Shown: positions 1 to 12,917, numbered from the stretch's first letter. The stretch: DNA of 64,000 nt from Holothuria scabra (GCA_037179385.1 CM074179.1:74079719-74143718), one strand, 5' to 3'. Made by a program: numbers and translations. Notes: generated by a model not told the origin, from the letters alone.

Positions 1-235
1 AGATTACATGTATCATTTACATACAAGATAAACAACTTTGGTCCAAGAATTGAACCGTATGGTACACCACGTGTAATTTCACTGTTATTTCACTGTTGTT
101 CGCAAGCAGGAAGTCCACATCTGCAAAACAAATCGTTTGCGTTATAAGTGCACGTGCCTTTCTAATCGGATAAAGACATTCATCGTAGTATTGAGATTAC
201 GTCGACTCGAAATGCGTGACTCTTAAGTTAAATAT

Positions 236-309
236 AAAGGCTGCTCTCAGGATTGTACATTCTCACGCATATGCCTGAGAATGTACAATCCTAGCTGAGA
301 GCAGCCTTT
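236..309. repeat. 74-nt near-perfect hairpin
   Basis: Two 30-nt arms (236-265 and 276-309) are reverse complements, broken only by a 4-nt bulge (AGCT) on the right arm. The loop is 10 nt and itself contains GCATATGC. Size and pairing resemble a microRNA precursor or a very small palindromic transposon relic. No flanking duplication is obvious. Function is unknown. Confidence 0.85.
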
Positions 310-1065
310 CCCAGCAAAGCGAACTAGCTTACAATGCATGGTTAACGTACTTCCATGATTGTGTTTTATTTGTCAAAAGCAATTGACTTCGCATAGTGCC
401 TATACATATTAAGGGTTTCAAAATGCATTTTCAGACAAACTTTTGTGATACCCTTTATTTTATTTATTTATTTATTTTTTTGGGGGGGGGGGGCGTGGGT
501 GGACGTCTGGGCCAACGGACACGGCGCCTTTGTTCCGCACGTCAGATTTTCTTCGTACTCCATGTACGCTGTAAGTTGTCGAAAGGACAACGAAATACCG
601 AATAATTTATGGCGTATGCATGGTTTAGTACGTACCAGGGCTATCATTTCGAATGAAAGCTCCTGTGAGTAGCATATAATATTATGACAGAAAAGTAAGG
701 AACTAAGAAATGCAAGCCAGTATAAAGTTAACAAGGCCTAACCTAAACTCATGTTTGTTTCAGTTTATTTTAGTTTGGGTACAGTTATTCTCACTTTACG
801 GCCGTTCTAATTTAAATCAGAAATCGTAATCAAACCTATCGCAATAATATACGCCATAACTGAAGTCCTTGCAGTTTGATAATTGTTCGCAAGAGACTCT
901 CGAAGAAATCAGTTTGCCTTGTCTGCATATATACAGTACGTATATGGAGCGTCCAACAACAAGGCTCTCGTGTACTATCAACGTCACGGACTGACGAAAA
1001 CTAAAATCTCAACATAAGCAGTCAGTTCGCGAAGTTTCCAAACCAGGGATAGGTATAATAACTAT

Positions 1066-1140
1066 GATGACACTATATATTTCTAAAACATTCGTGTTGG
1101 TGTGTCGTTAAACAGTTCAATCTTATCTAACTAACGGTAA
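1066..1140 (-). repeat. dispersed repeat, TTAACGACAC family, copy 1
   Basis: On the minus strand this reads GTTAGTTAGATAAG, then a TTAACGACACACC core, then CACGAATG and ATAGTGTCA. The same order of blocks appears at 15240-15303 (plus) and at 9418-9478 (minus). It is probably a retroposon or SINE-like fragment. The family assignment is not certain. Confidence 0.5.
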
Positions 1141-1674
1141 GCTCATACCAGTAGGGGTATCTACCGAGACTGATAAAGGGCCCATATGGGTAGCCCACAT
1201 ACACGAGGGATTTTAAAGGATTGAAGTTGTCCCCGGCATACACACACTATCAGTTGTTTGAATGAGCCTTAGAACTACTTTCTCATTTGGATTAACTTAA
1301 GGGGTCTCTTATCTTATAATTCCCGGGTGCAAAACCACATGGAACCTTAGGGGTTATGAAATGGGTTCCATAAAATTCCCATGTTACCAGTAAAATGGTT
1401 ATTTGGGGGGGGGGGGTGAGTGTTTGGGAGGCATAGAACAGTATAATCTTGTCGTAGGCGACGGACTTAGGTTAAACTGGCTTGTCCGGCAGAGGACTTT
1501 TTTTCAAGGTCAGACTTTGGTAGGAGGCAAATTGTCAGGAGTGACTTTGTAACTGGGTGTCTTAATTTGTTACGGTACTAGGGAGACTGTGTGGAGGAGA
1601 CTTCAATTGTGGAGGCTTTACTGGGGGGGGGGGGCTTGTCAGTAAAAGCATTAACTTGAGTACTCCCATTTACC

Positions 1675-1960
1675 CAGTGGCGTAGCTAGGATTTTTCCAG
1701 AGGGGGCAAAGGTATGAAATTTCCCCCAAATTTTTCCCGGTCACTGTGTATGTATTTCATATAAATGCAAATTTACAAGTATAACATCATTACCATGCCA
1801 TTTTGTAACATTACCTGCATTTTAATCTTAAAGTATAACATAGAGCAATCGGAAATAACAAAGTATATTATTTTGGTCAATAATATCTGGTTTATTTGTA
1901 TGTACTAACGCAGTGGCGTACGCAGGATTTCTCTGAAGGGGGGGGGGGGGCTTGCAGTAT
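1675..1960 (+). repeat. two GTGGCGTA-type repeat ends
   Basis: CAGTGGCGTAGCTAGGATTT near 1677 and CAGTGGCGTACGCAGGATTT near 1913 are in the same orientation, each followed by a G-rich stretch. Related starts occur near 50768 and 54313. This looks like the end of an abundant interspersed element. I could not find a matching inverted right end. Confidence 0.5.
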
Positions 1961-3091
1961 GGTCTAAGGGGAGGGGTGTCCATTTTTTTTACGTTTTCAA
2001 GGAGCCCAGATGCAAAATGGTGCAAGATTTTCGACTTTGACAGGAACAGTGTTAAAAGTTGAACCGTGGTGGTTCATAAGGATAAAACTGAAACTTTTGT
2101 GTCTTTAGATGCATTCTTAGGCCATTTATGCTACTTTACGAAGTAAAACTTGTCATTAAATTTGCACACTTTTAGGAGATCGGAAGAGAAAGGAAGGATA
2201 TGAGGTTTACCTACAGAATTCACAAAAGCAATACTCACATGTGGGTGAAAGCACACTTCATACTCTAGGAATTATTCTCTTCTGAACCATAACAGAAACA
2301 GCCTGTTTGTAATTTGTTCGTAATTTTAACATATTCTTGAGAGTTGATGGAATACAGAAATGAGTGAATAGTGACATAATGTTCAAAAGCACCAGATTGT
2401 TGTAACGAATAACAGAAGAATAACATTTTCCTTGACAATGCAAACCGTAGAGTCGACACCCTTATCAACAATGAATAATCTCTTATACGTGCATGGCTTT
2501 TCGTCAACTGATCTCCAACGTCGAGCCGTAAATTGTACCTCCGTTGCAGTTCATGAATTTGCGTGTTTCATTTTCTTTTTCGTCAGGTTAAAGACATCAT
2601 TGAATCATCTATTATGATTTATTCATCGTCAGCTATTGTCTTGTCTTGCAATTTTTCATGATAAGCACTGTCAACTCATCTCGGTAAAAGGATATCTTTA
2701 CCAGGATATTTCTTCCTCAGTCAGCTACCACTTTTCCATGTCCATTGGCCTGTTCAAGCTCTATGCAAATAATGAATGTTTATGGGTGCGCTAGTGATGA
2801 ATTATTCCATCAGTTGATTAGAAGGTTCAATCTTTAAACGAATGAAATAGCTAAACGTTATTGCTTAAATGAATATAATAAGGAAAACAATTTCTGCGAA
2901 TACCGTTTTTGCAATAGCGAGGCTATCAAATGGTGGGACTTCTACTAGAACCGCAACTTATATCTTGTCAAAAATCGTTCCTGTTTGTTTTTTAATCTGT
3001 GATGTCTGTGATGTTTATTCTGTGTGTACTTGTAACCCTTAACTTCTCCATTTATCGAAATTTGTATTGATGTTTTTCAAATTAATTTCAG

Positions 3092-3139
3092 GACAGAAAG
3101 GGATCGAGAGTATGGAGACATCAAGTCCTGCTCAGACAA
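3092..3139 (+). CDS. candidate first coding exon (5' UTR plus METSSPAQT)
   Basis: A good acceptor (TTAATTTCAG) precedes 3092 and a GTAAAC donor follows 3139. An ATG at 3112 opens METSSPAQT and leaves one base. That phase joins exactly to the two extra bases at the start of the exon at 9556, giving Lys and then MADIKSF. Only splice signals and phase support this exon. It shows no homology I recognise and could be chance. Confidence 0.3.
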
Positions 3140-4487
3140 GTAAACCTACTGATAATGTTAAAATAACTACAATCCTGCTGTTAAAAAGTTAAAAAACATC
3201 AAAAGGTAAAAGGCTTCTAGGCTTACAGTAGTCTCGTATTCAAACTGGAGGATAACCAGACTGTTTTAATTTACCTCCACCCTATTTTGTTACATCAACC
3301 TCATAGAAACTTTCCATCAACATGAATGGGGACTGCAAAAGCATCAACCGTTTTACAGGAATTCACAATGTTACCCATGAAGTGTTCCGTGGTTAGAGTC
3401 AAGGGGACCTTAGAACTCTGGGGGAGTCCAGGGACAAAACCCAGTGAGGTCTCAGTGGGACGGGCAAGCCCTCATTAAGACTGAAGTTTTAGTGCATATG
3501 TTGCTGAAAATTGGGGCTTACCAAATGTATATTTTACTTTATTAGATGGGTCCATGGGTCGCCAAGGACCACTGTTATCTCCCAAGGGGAAAGCGTTGAT
3601 GGGGTCCAGTCCAAATATCCCGTTCTGAATTTACCTCTGAAACTGTAGCATAGGACTAATCTCTGGATGAAAAAATTCAGAATGTGTATATTTTGCTTAA
3701 TATAAGAGGTTCAAGTCCGCTTAAGATCCCATACATGCGTACCTTGGGCAAATCCTTGTTGGGACTACAGTGAGAGGGTAGCGGCTGCAGGTAGTAAAGA
3801 AGTTCCCAGAAGCAGCATGGAGTTTAAGTATTTATCAAGCTGAAAAAACATGGACCTGTGGGCCCTACTGTAGATTTTAGTAGCTCTCTCGGCCATCATT
3901 TTACTTTTTTGTCACATACTGTACTGATTCGCTTTTAATGTACTTAAAAAAGGACTAGTTGTTTCTGAGGCAGTATAGTCTGTGCAAAGTATTGCAAATA
4001 AGCACAACTCTGGCGCTGTATACATACTGTCGTAATGACATTATCATCGGATGTAAAGAGGAAATCGGCAATTTCTTAATGTGTTTTTTTTTTCTTTTAT
4101 GACGTCACAGGTTTCAAAAAGGGGTAATAACTGCATATTAAGCTAATAGCATAGTTACTTTTCCAGCAATTACTTGTCTTATACATATATTTGACAGAAT
4201 TTCGCGCCATAACTTTGTTGAAGATGTTCAGGTGCACTTGTCATTCTTTCTTGGTGCCTTGAAAAATTTTAAATTCGAAACAAAAGAATGATTTTTGCTT
4301 CACCATAATTTCTGTACATTTAGAATGGAAAATTGTTTGATTGATCACACCATTAATGCACAAGATTTATTGAGAATAAAATTTTGTTTCAATGAGATTT
4401 GTTTCACAGCTAGAGAAGTTTATACAACCCAACCTCACAAAGTGAAATTCAATTATTTCTTTTAAAATTAAGTGATTCACCGAGGGG
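3140..4487. other. probable intron or intergenic DNA, nothing recognised
   Basis: Stops are dense in all frames and I see no transposon ends or coding-like stretch. Confidence 0.5.
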
Positions 4488-5705
4488 TCATTGCACGAGA
4501 CCGAAGGTTCACGAGACAAACGGTTCGCGAGACCAAAGGTTGGCGACGCCGAAAATCACAATGGGTTCACGAGACCGAAAATGCAATAGGATTCGCGAGA
4601 CCGAAAGTACAAAAGGGTTCGCGAGATCGAAAGTCAGAAAAGGTGAACGTTACTTGAAGACAGGCCGGAGAATTATAGGCCATACTTCTCTTATTTTCTT
4701 GACAGTGTCCGACCCAATCAGTGGTAATATCTTGCGGTCCACCGACGACCATAATGGCGGGCGGAGAGCTAGCCGAGGTCTGCTGGTTGGACAAGTCAGG
4801 TGATTGGCTTTTAGTCAATCAGCATTACTCCCGTCGATGGACCGCCAGCGAGCCACCGGGCATTTAGACGACGGACTGCCGAAGTGGTTGACATCGGGCC
4901 GTCAAAGGACCAACCAAAATTGGTTACTGGGGGAAACACTAGCAATATTCTTCACTTAAACATAAAAAAAAAAAAACAGAAATATGCTCAATGGGGACGG
5001 CTCCCCCCCCCCCCCCCCCCATTGTCTTCTCGCCTACCTCATGACCTAAATTTAGTCATCTTTAAATATAAGTGATTTTTCCTTTTCTTCAGCTGCTCAG
5101 GAACTGCTATTGATTTAGTACGTAAAAAACCTTTGGAAGGCAAAATAACCTTGCAGTGGAGGAACGTATAGTTGTACCACATCCTAGGGTAGAGGTGTGG
5201 GAGGGGGCTGTCCCTCCCCTTTGGAAAATTTTTGTTTTTATAAAAGAGCGGAGAGGCAAAATTGGAAACAGTTTGAAGCATATAAAACACACATGACGGC
5301 CAATTGATGGGCCTGTTGCTCGGCCAGACTCGTTCAGACTGCCTCCGATTTTCCTCGACTCGCTGATTTTCCCCTGACGTTTTGCAGAGGTGCTAGGGGT
5401 CACCCCCATTGCGCACGCTAATCCGTTGAGGTCTAGATAGCAAGTTATGGCGACTTCTTATGGTAACAAACTATTTGACCTACAACCTAACATTCAGCGT
5501 CCACCGGCTAAAATTCTAGTTAGACCGCTTTGCACGTATATTTATCCAAAATTGATTTGGGATAGAGAACAAGTTTTCAATTTCAGTCTCGCAAGCTTTC
5601 CATCTCACGAGCTCTTCTCATTAAGGGTCTTATGAACCTTTGGTGTCGTGAACCCTTTTGGATTTTCGGTCTTGCGAACCTTCAGTCTCGTGGACCTTCC
5701 GTCTC
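4488..5705. mobile_element. foldback-type element with arrayed inverted ends
   Basis: The left end (about 4488-4645) is a run of degenerate units beginning GAGACCGAA and ending GGTTCAC or GGTTCGC, first about 16 bp and then about 26 bp long. The right end (about 5590-5705) holds the same unit types in reverse complement, including both lengths. The middle (about 0.95 kb) has no transposase-like ORF. It includes a C-tract of 18 near 5003. Terminal inverted repeats built from tandem subrepeats are typical of foldback-like non-autonomous DNA elements. The exact ends and a target duplication were not resolved. Confidence 0.6.
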
Positions 5706-8700
5706 GTGGGCTGTAACCAGCTGGGGGTTGGGCACATGCGATGAACAACTACTCTGATTCCTTCTTTGCAGGACAAAACTGAACGGGCAACATCACGGGC
5801 AACGGGCAACTGCTAGTCAGTCCACTGGGCATAACTTAAGTGAGTGCATGTGATACTAGTCACAAGTATGAAGCTATTTAGTGTCTTACCTTGGAAGACC
5901 CACCGTGTTCCTCAGATCCTCCATAACTGGTATAACTTTCTTTGGAGGATTCTTTTGATTAAAAGTTTATATGTTATCAGAAAAAATATTCGGATAGATC
6001 CTGCATTTTGGTTTTTTTTTTTCAAAACCGCCATCGCTGGGTGAACAATATTTAGAAAAAAATTATACTAGTATAACTCGGTGTCTGAAGTAAATATTCT
6101 GCTGCCTAAAACGGTAGTGCACTGACTGTTTTGCAGTCGAATTGTCCATTGTAATACCTTTCTACTAAAGTGACACCGGCTACGCACCTGTTGCGCATGA
6201 TCAGTGACGTATAGTTTGCCAAATTCATCCCAGTGACGTCACGCGAACGACCTCTATACCAACGATATCAAGGTCAATTAGGGATGCATTTAGGACTTAC
6301 ATACTCACTCTGGGTCAGATTACTGTGAGTAGCCATTTTGAAGTTTGAGATGCCCGCCAAAAATGGTTTGGTAATATCCCATGGGTTTGGAAAAAAGGCC
6401 GCGGCCGGCTCGACTTGAAATGATTGGTTAAACTCAATATAACCTAACCTAAACCATCGGTGCATTTTTGGGGGCTCTCATGGGCCCGAGAATTGGAATC
6501 AAGTGAAAGAAGCAAGTAATTCGGTCCCATTTTTCTAAATGGCTTCCCAAAACAAATTAGATGCAATTCCATGATATTTGGCGTTAATTAATGTAACTTG
6601 AAAAGGAAAATATATAATATATATATTTTATTATATTAGTAAAAATAGTCTTTACGAAATATTTTTTCATTTTTATGCACACCCCATCCTGTGGGCGGAC
6701 TCTAATTTCAAAAATGCTATTTTTGATATTTCTTCACTTATCCATGTCAACCAATATGGCGGAAAATAAAATAATAGCCAATGCTGCAGTTCATTTCAAA
6801 CAGTTCTTGAAGAATTTATTCCTGGCTGCAGCTCTTTGTGTCAAGGAATATTTTATGCCAAATAAAAACAAATTACTGTTCAGGACACTTTTTGTTCCAA
6901 TTTATACCTAACAAAGTGGAAGACACAACCAAATGGTTCCCCATTCTTCAAGTACAGAATATGCTAGTTATGAGAAAAATAATCCGTAAAATTTCACTTC
7001 ACCAATGTCTAACAAAAAATCTTTCCGGAATGTGCAGCAAAATATCTAAATACTGTATGTTATTCCCACCACTTCACTGCTCATACAATTTCACGAAAAT
7101 GGCGGGAACAAAAGCTGGCAGCCTTAACACAAAAATCAGTAAATTCTTCGAGTTAATACAACTGGTGGGCGCTTAATTTGTACTTTATACCATCTTGCTT
7201 GAGCTAAAGCAACAATGACATGTCCAGAATAATATATTGAGATATTTATAAAACATTCTGGATAGACGTTCGGGTTTATATGTGTTCAATGTATTTTTTC
7301 TATGAAATTATAGTTTTGCTTATTGTTTTTATTGTACCTGTATAGTTGGCAGCCATTATTGGCCATTATGGTTGACTCTTATCTCAACAAAAAATATTTT
7401 CCATAAATTTTTAACCAAAAACAGGGTAGATAATCTTAAATAACATTGTCAAAGAATATCATCTATGTAGTTAGAATTATTATAATTAATTAATGCCAAA
7501 AACCATAAACTTGGTCCAATTTTTAGCAGCCATTTTGAATAAGTGCGACCCTAATTAATAACCTTTACATCTTGCCTTCGACCTCATGGTACCAAGATAA
7601 ACAAATGTTAAGATCAGAGATCATCCTCGAGGATAGGTGAGCAAAAGGATTTCTTCGGCGGCCATTTTGAATTGCCAAATACATGACACATCAATATGAT
7701 CATTGCTAGTTTGGTTGCCTGTAAAGATTTCTTGACCTTAAAAACATGGATAAAACAGCAGAATTATACCAAATATGCCTCAGGAACCAAGCTATACCCG
7801 GAAATAATTCCCCAAGGGCAGCCGTTTCGGAAAATGGCGGGAATGGAGAGCCTGTTGCTGCCTGCGTAAGCAATATAATACCTTTAGGAATCTCTGTTAT
7901 TCCTTGACATCATGGGTGTCGATTTTGGGGGACAGGGCATGTCCACCAAACTTTTTTGAGTGGTTTGGACACTGTCGTTAACGTCCCCTACTTTTTGCGA
8001 CCGGGAACTGAAAAGTTATGTACTGCAAAAAATAAAAAAGTAGTTAATGAATGGTGTCTTCTACGGGTTACAATCGCTCTTCACTATCAATATCGGCCTA
8101 AAATAGCCAGTTTTTTCGCCTGCAACGTGCGCTTGCAATATCATCGACGTCTTTCTTATCGTTGCATCACAAGCATACAATATTCACCATTTCATGTTTA
8201 GACCGTTATCGGATATTTTAAAATCACACGGACTTTTTAATAGATAAGAGGCTTCAATCTGGAATAACAGGTACATCTCCATCCGCTGTGTGCAGACAGT
8301 GTACGACGAGGTGTCGATCGAACTGATAATTGATGCATTTGGAAAAAAAATTGTATTCTTTCGTATCAACAATCTTACACCGGTCCCCCTCCTCTTAGAA
8401 AACTTACTGTGACAGGAGAAAAAAAATTTGGCCAGACGTCCCCCTTACATTAAAAATAAAAATGACGTCCGTGCTCGACATTATGTCTTTTTATAAATAA
8501 AATGTAGCAACAACTGATGCAAGTTGCAAAATGGCCAATACTAGTAGACTAATGCAGACGGTAGTGCGACACTCTTTATCACATTTCTGGGACATCATTG
8601 AAAATTATTTTAAAAGGTACATCCTGAAACAGTTAATACCCATCAGGGTTGCTCTGTTCTACGAGATAGAATCCAAAACCAGGAAATGCCAGAAATTTTA

Positions 8701-9373
8701 TTTTGTTATTATAATAAAATTAACAAAACTCTAATTTCAAAACCAGCTGGAATTGAAGAAGCGGAGTTTAGCCAGGCTTGAAGGTTCCATTGCAGGGTTG
8801 CGGTAAGAAAGGGATATACCCCATCTACAGTTGGGAAAGAAGTAACTTTATTAACAGCACCATAGAAAAAATAAAGGAATTAACACTGATATTTTAACGG
8901 AACAGACCCAAGTTCTCCCTCTCCAATGGCCGATTACATAACTAGTTCCAGTCATGATCTTTTGTGGGTTTGTGGGTTTTCAATAGCTCTTCAAAAAATA
9001 CACACACCTTAGAGTTGCATAAGTTCCTTGTAGTGGGGGGGGGGGGGTCTATAGAGATTTTGGTCAGAAGAAGACCAAGGGAGGGATTATCTCCCAGAAC
9101 ATATGGACACTCCATCACTGTGTCCTTGTCTCTAGAGTCTCTATTGCAATGTTGCTTAAAAGAATCGTAATGTAAGCGAGCGAACGGTTGTTTTAGACGA
9201 TGAGGTTTTGGCAAGTATCAAATTAAAATACAAAGTAAACCCGAAACAATTGTAACTCTCTGAAGCAACATTCAGCGATCGTAAGAGTGTTATGAAAATT
9301 TCTCAGTCAAATAAATTCATCAGTAAAAGGCGTTTGTTGAACAACTGATTCCAAATTTCTTGTGCCTGTATAT

Positions 9374-9417
<44 letters not shown>

Positions 9418-9555
9418 ACTAGTTACACTATATAACACTTTCGTGCTGGTGTGTCGTAAAACGATATCTAAGTAACAAACTTTATGATTTACCACGACCC
9501 TTTAATCATTGAAGTACAATTTACATACTTCCGATACCCTGTCTTTATATTTCAG
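5706..9555. other. probable intron, no gene seen
   Basis: ORFs are short and low in complexity. Several short ATGGCGG or GCCATTTTGAA words recur between 6300 and 7900, which suggests old interspersed repeats. A G-tract of 13 sits near 9033. No coding sequence is supported. Confidence 0.5.
9376..9478 (-). repeat. poly(A)-tailed retroposon-like repeat, copy 2
   Basis: A T-run of about 40 (roughly 9377-9416) is directly followed by the TTAACGACAC-type block in minus orientation (9418-9478, here with one changed base). Read on the minus strand this is a repeat ending in a long A-tail, as in a retroposed copy. Related copies lie at 1066-1140 and 15240-15303. Confidence 0.5.
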
Positions 9556-9660
9556 AAATGGCTGATATTAAATCGTTTCAACTGGAAATAGACCAGTTGA
9601 AAACAATGGATCGAACTATACTAGCTTTATTGACTTTTGTACTGGTTGGCACCTGTATTG
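9556..9660 (+). CDS. candidate exon with a transmembrane segment
   Basis: It is bounded by a strong acceptor (TTTATATTTCAG) and a strong donor (GTAAGT at 9661). Reading two bases then codons gives MADIKSF...MDRT followed by the hydrophobic stretch ILALLTFVLVGTCI, and one base is left over. That stretch has the length of one membrane span or signal anchor. The next candidate exon (10442) continues in phase with a basic stop-transfer-like sequence. It may be the membrane anchor of the kinase-like gene at 42-53.5 kb, but the link across about 30 kb is inference. Confidence 0.5.
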
Positions 9661-10441
9661 GTAAGTGATCATAGGAAATTATGTTGAAAAGTGGATACTA
9701 GCTTTTCCACCAGAAATTCTGACTTATTATTAGAGAATAAGAAAGAGAAATAAAAAAGAACGAGATACTTTCACCAATTCAATGAGCGTCTGTAGTGAAC
9801 ATTGGTTATTCCTGAAAAAAGTGTTTGTCAGTATATAATCTTTGTTAAGATAGCATTGCACAAATGAAAAAGATTGGGAAATTTTGCACTTCCGGCTAGA
9901 TAAGCAAGTTTAATGTACTTGTATGCTTTTAATAGTTACTGTGTAAATATAAATTCTTTCTACCCAGCGAACGTCCAGCCCCTGCTGTGCATTGCCTCTA
10001 GTAACAATCCATTGAATTCTCAACTGAAACGCAGACTGAACATACACTTCACAAATGACCACATTGATATATTTAATGTATTTCTTTTTATATGTCGTCT
10101 GATAGGCCTACAAGTCAAAACAACTTGTGGGTATTATATCAATGTAGTTAAGTAGTTTGTGGCAGATTATCCTTACAAAGTGTAGTTAACCATACGAACT
10201 GTCGGACAAAACGTGTACAGTCGTCTCGCTTGCGTTCCGCTGCTTCTGAGCTTGCTACAAGCCACTTCCCTGCAGTTTGCCCAGCAGTCAAGACCGGCTC
10301 GGCTTAAACAAATTTGCTGGAAACTGAGCCCTAAAACCCAACTAACGTAACCTAAAACAGCAGTCACGAAAAAGTGGCTTGTTGTGTTGTCAGTAGAGAC
10401 ACTCCACTAGAAATTTATCATCATATTTTTAATTACAACAG

Positions 10442-10476
10442 TTCTTTGGAGAAGCTTCACTGGAAACTTGAAAAAG
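10442..10476 (+). CDS. candidate 35-nt juxtamembrane exon
   Basis: The acceptor TTACAACAG and donor GTATGT flank a 35-nt segment. Joined in phase to 9660 it reads VLWRSFTGNLKK, a basic stretch just after the predicted membrane span. It ends in phase 0. Small size lowers certainty. Confidence 0.4.
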
Positions 10477-11132
10477 GTATGTTATAAAATTCAGCTGTAA
10501 ACTCATTTACGTACTGTGATAGACATGTAAATGACCCGGTGTTATGTGAAAATGTGATGTACGACATGTTGGTTACCACTGGCTTGACATGATCTTCTCT
10601 TGTTATAGAACATTAAGTGTCTGAATTGATGTGGTCATCCAACATCTACACCTGTAGGTCAGTTTTATCAGTATAACTAGAAAGCTATTATTTTACAAAA
10701 TAACAGCTCCCCGTACGTGTAAGTGCCGTTGTGTCGGACACTCCACATATGCAATGGATTAGAGGAATAAACCAGTGCATCAGAGCTGAAAAGGTAGGCT
10801 CTTTGTTAAAAAAAGAGTGTAAATTGAAGTGTATAAAGCAACACCGAGCCCCTAACTTCTTGTTAGTATAAGACATACGGACAAAACGAAACTTGCAAAT
10901 TAAGTGTAGCCAATTGAAAAGATAAATACACGATCATGGTTTCCTTCGTCAAATTAGTGTAACTTTTTCAGAATGCATTCCAAAAGCTGTCATTCTAAAC
11001 AGCAGGAAGGAAAATCAAGATTTTAATTACATTAACCTTCAAAATCTTAATAAGATTTTCTGTAAATATCCTGACAATTTCGAAATATCTTAGAAGTTAC
11101 GATTATCCAATTTTTGTCTGTCTTTAAATAAG

Positions 11133-11181
11133 AATCCCAAATCTGAAGAAGAAGGAGGTCAATGTCTCCAGGAACTGAAAG
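11133..11181 (+). CDS. candidate 49-nt exon (NPKSEEEGGQCLQELK)
   Basis: A pyrimidine-rich acceptor (CTTTAAATAAG) and a GTAAAA donor bound an open frame that continues phase 0 from 10476 and ends in phase 1. It is hydrophilic, as expected for a cytoplasmic juxtamembrane region. No homology was recognised. Confidence 0.35.
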
Positions 11182-12893
11182 GTAAAAAGGTTTGCTTTGC
11201 TAATCTAATTGTTTTTGTTTTCAGCTGCCTAAATATCTCGCGCTTTATTGGAGTTCACAATTCAATGGGTTCACGCCTTTTTTCTGAGAGCAACATCACA
11301 TGAGGGGCTTTTTACACTTTTAAGTACTGCCCAGCTTTTAAAAATCTCACTTGTTCTCACGTGACTACACATAAACTTCGCGACCTTTAGTTTTTCAACC
11401 AAAAATGATCCGTGAACAATATTTCAAACTTTTTTGTAAGAAATATGAAATAAATGATGTGGAATAATGAAAGCATGTGGAATACATGCTATTTACACAA
11501 CACTCAAGTTTTTTTCGAGCAGGATCTAAAAACCACAAACCAGTTCAGTTAGATTAGTAATTCAAAAAGCAAAACATAGAGAAGCAATTAAACTTCAAAA
11601 AAAAAAAAAAGTGAACTGGCCATTACAGCGGATCAGGTCCACTAAAATTCTAAAGTGTAATCACAGATTACCTGCACGGTTATCGCAATCGCTTTTGGCA
11701 TTCTTTGTTTTGGCATTCTTTGTTTTGTCAGTATTAACCGAACAAGGTATCATTTTTGCCCTCCCCAAAATGGCCCCAAATGACCCAAAATGATTTATAA
11801 AAGTGACACTTTCCACAATATTAATTCTGCTACATGTAGATTGGATCTTTCATGGGTATCTGCTTGTACCAAAAAGTGTCCACATAAATTGATTTTCAAC
11901 CCCCCCCCCCCCCGTAGAAAATGGCTGGCACTATGTGAATTTAAAAATCTTGGAGCCGACTTTTGGGAGTCACTCAATACCACCCCTAGTGGACGTGTTG
12001 TTAGAATATCTTTATATATTTTCTTTAATGCCATGTCATTTAACTGTCTAAAGACCAAGTTTGATCCCTGTAAGGGACGGAATAAACTAAACCGTTTTTT
12101 CATGGGTTTAGTCAGTTTTAAACATTTTTAATGACTTATTGGACCAACATATTTTGAAGGGGACAAATCTTCCTGAAGCTATTTCGTGACAACGTCTGTA
12201 ACAGGCTTTGCACTTAGATGGACTCTACAGTGACAGCCTAAGTCAGCTGATTATAGCTGCCGAGAAATCTTGGTATATACTTCAAACTTTGGTGATTGCC
12301 AGAGTTTCTCTTTCAGTGGAAAAATACTCAAAGAGCTAATTGTCATTTGGTCGTGATGATCTTGCTCAGTCGTTTACAACTGGTAATTCCAGATGGAGGT
12401 TTGTCAAAGTTATTCGTATGGACATTCATTTGAAAATTGTTTGAATTATTTTAAAGACAAAATTATATATCTCTAATATTTCTACCGTCGATGCTCAATC
12501 AATTAAATCTTATTTCATAGACCGTTGAGCCGGTGGTTCGGACCCTGACCCCAGCACTTTTTACTGATGTGAGCATTTTAAGTCCCCATTATCTGAAAAC
12601 TGAGGCTAATATTTGCTAAAGATAATTAGACGGAATGAATATTACGTCCTCCCTCTTTAGCACACAGTTAAAAATTGACCCAGTTACCCGTGCATTTTCG
12701 CAGTTGCCTATTATAAATTTACCTACAGGGTTCAATACGTCTACGCTCTTAAACTAAGAAAATTTGCTAAAGATATATTACACCAAATTAGTATTTCGAG
12801 GGTGATAGTTATCCAAAATCAAGTTTTGAAGCTTTCGTTTTAAAATTCATTCGTTTTATTATTTTTTGAAGGAAGACTTTTAGTTGTTTGCAG

Positions 12894-12917
12894 TGGGAGT
12901 TGTCAACATTCTAGCAG
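12894..12917 (+). CDS. candidate 24-nt micro-exon
   Basis: The acceptor GTTTGCAG and strong donor GTAAGC flank 24 nt that keep the phase from 11181 (VGVVNILA). Further weak candidates with usable splice sites occur at 13939-13982 and about 14257-14344. I cannot choose among them without transcript data. Confidence 0.25.

Larger units (their letters stand above)
310..3091. other. non-coding stretch with G-tracts and dispersed repeat ends
   Basis: No ORF here looks like protein. Poly-G runs of 10-12 occur near 482, 1405, 1622 and 1938. A short dispersed repeat in minus orientation lies at about 1066-1140; it shares its TTAACGACAC core with copies near 9420 and 15250. Two copies of a GTGGCGTA repeat end lie near 1677 and 1913. 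Confidence 0.6.

Noticed and set aside
5039..5409. Overlapping minus-strand ORFs of 83 and 100 codons
   Set aside because: They lie inside the foldback element and do not resemble a transposase.
6430..6460. CCTAACCTAAACC words (also near 735 and 10345) that look like telomere repeats
   Set aside because: Only one to two units each, with no array and no orientation pattern. Chance or old repeat sequence.
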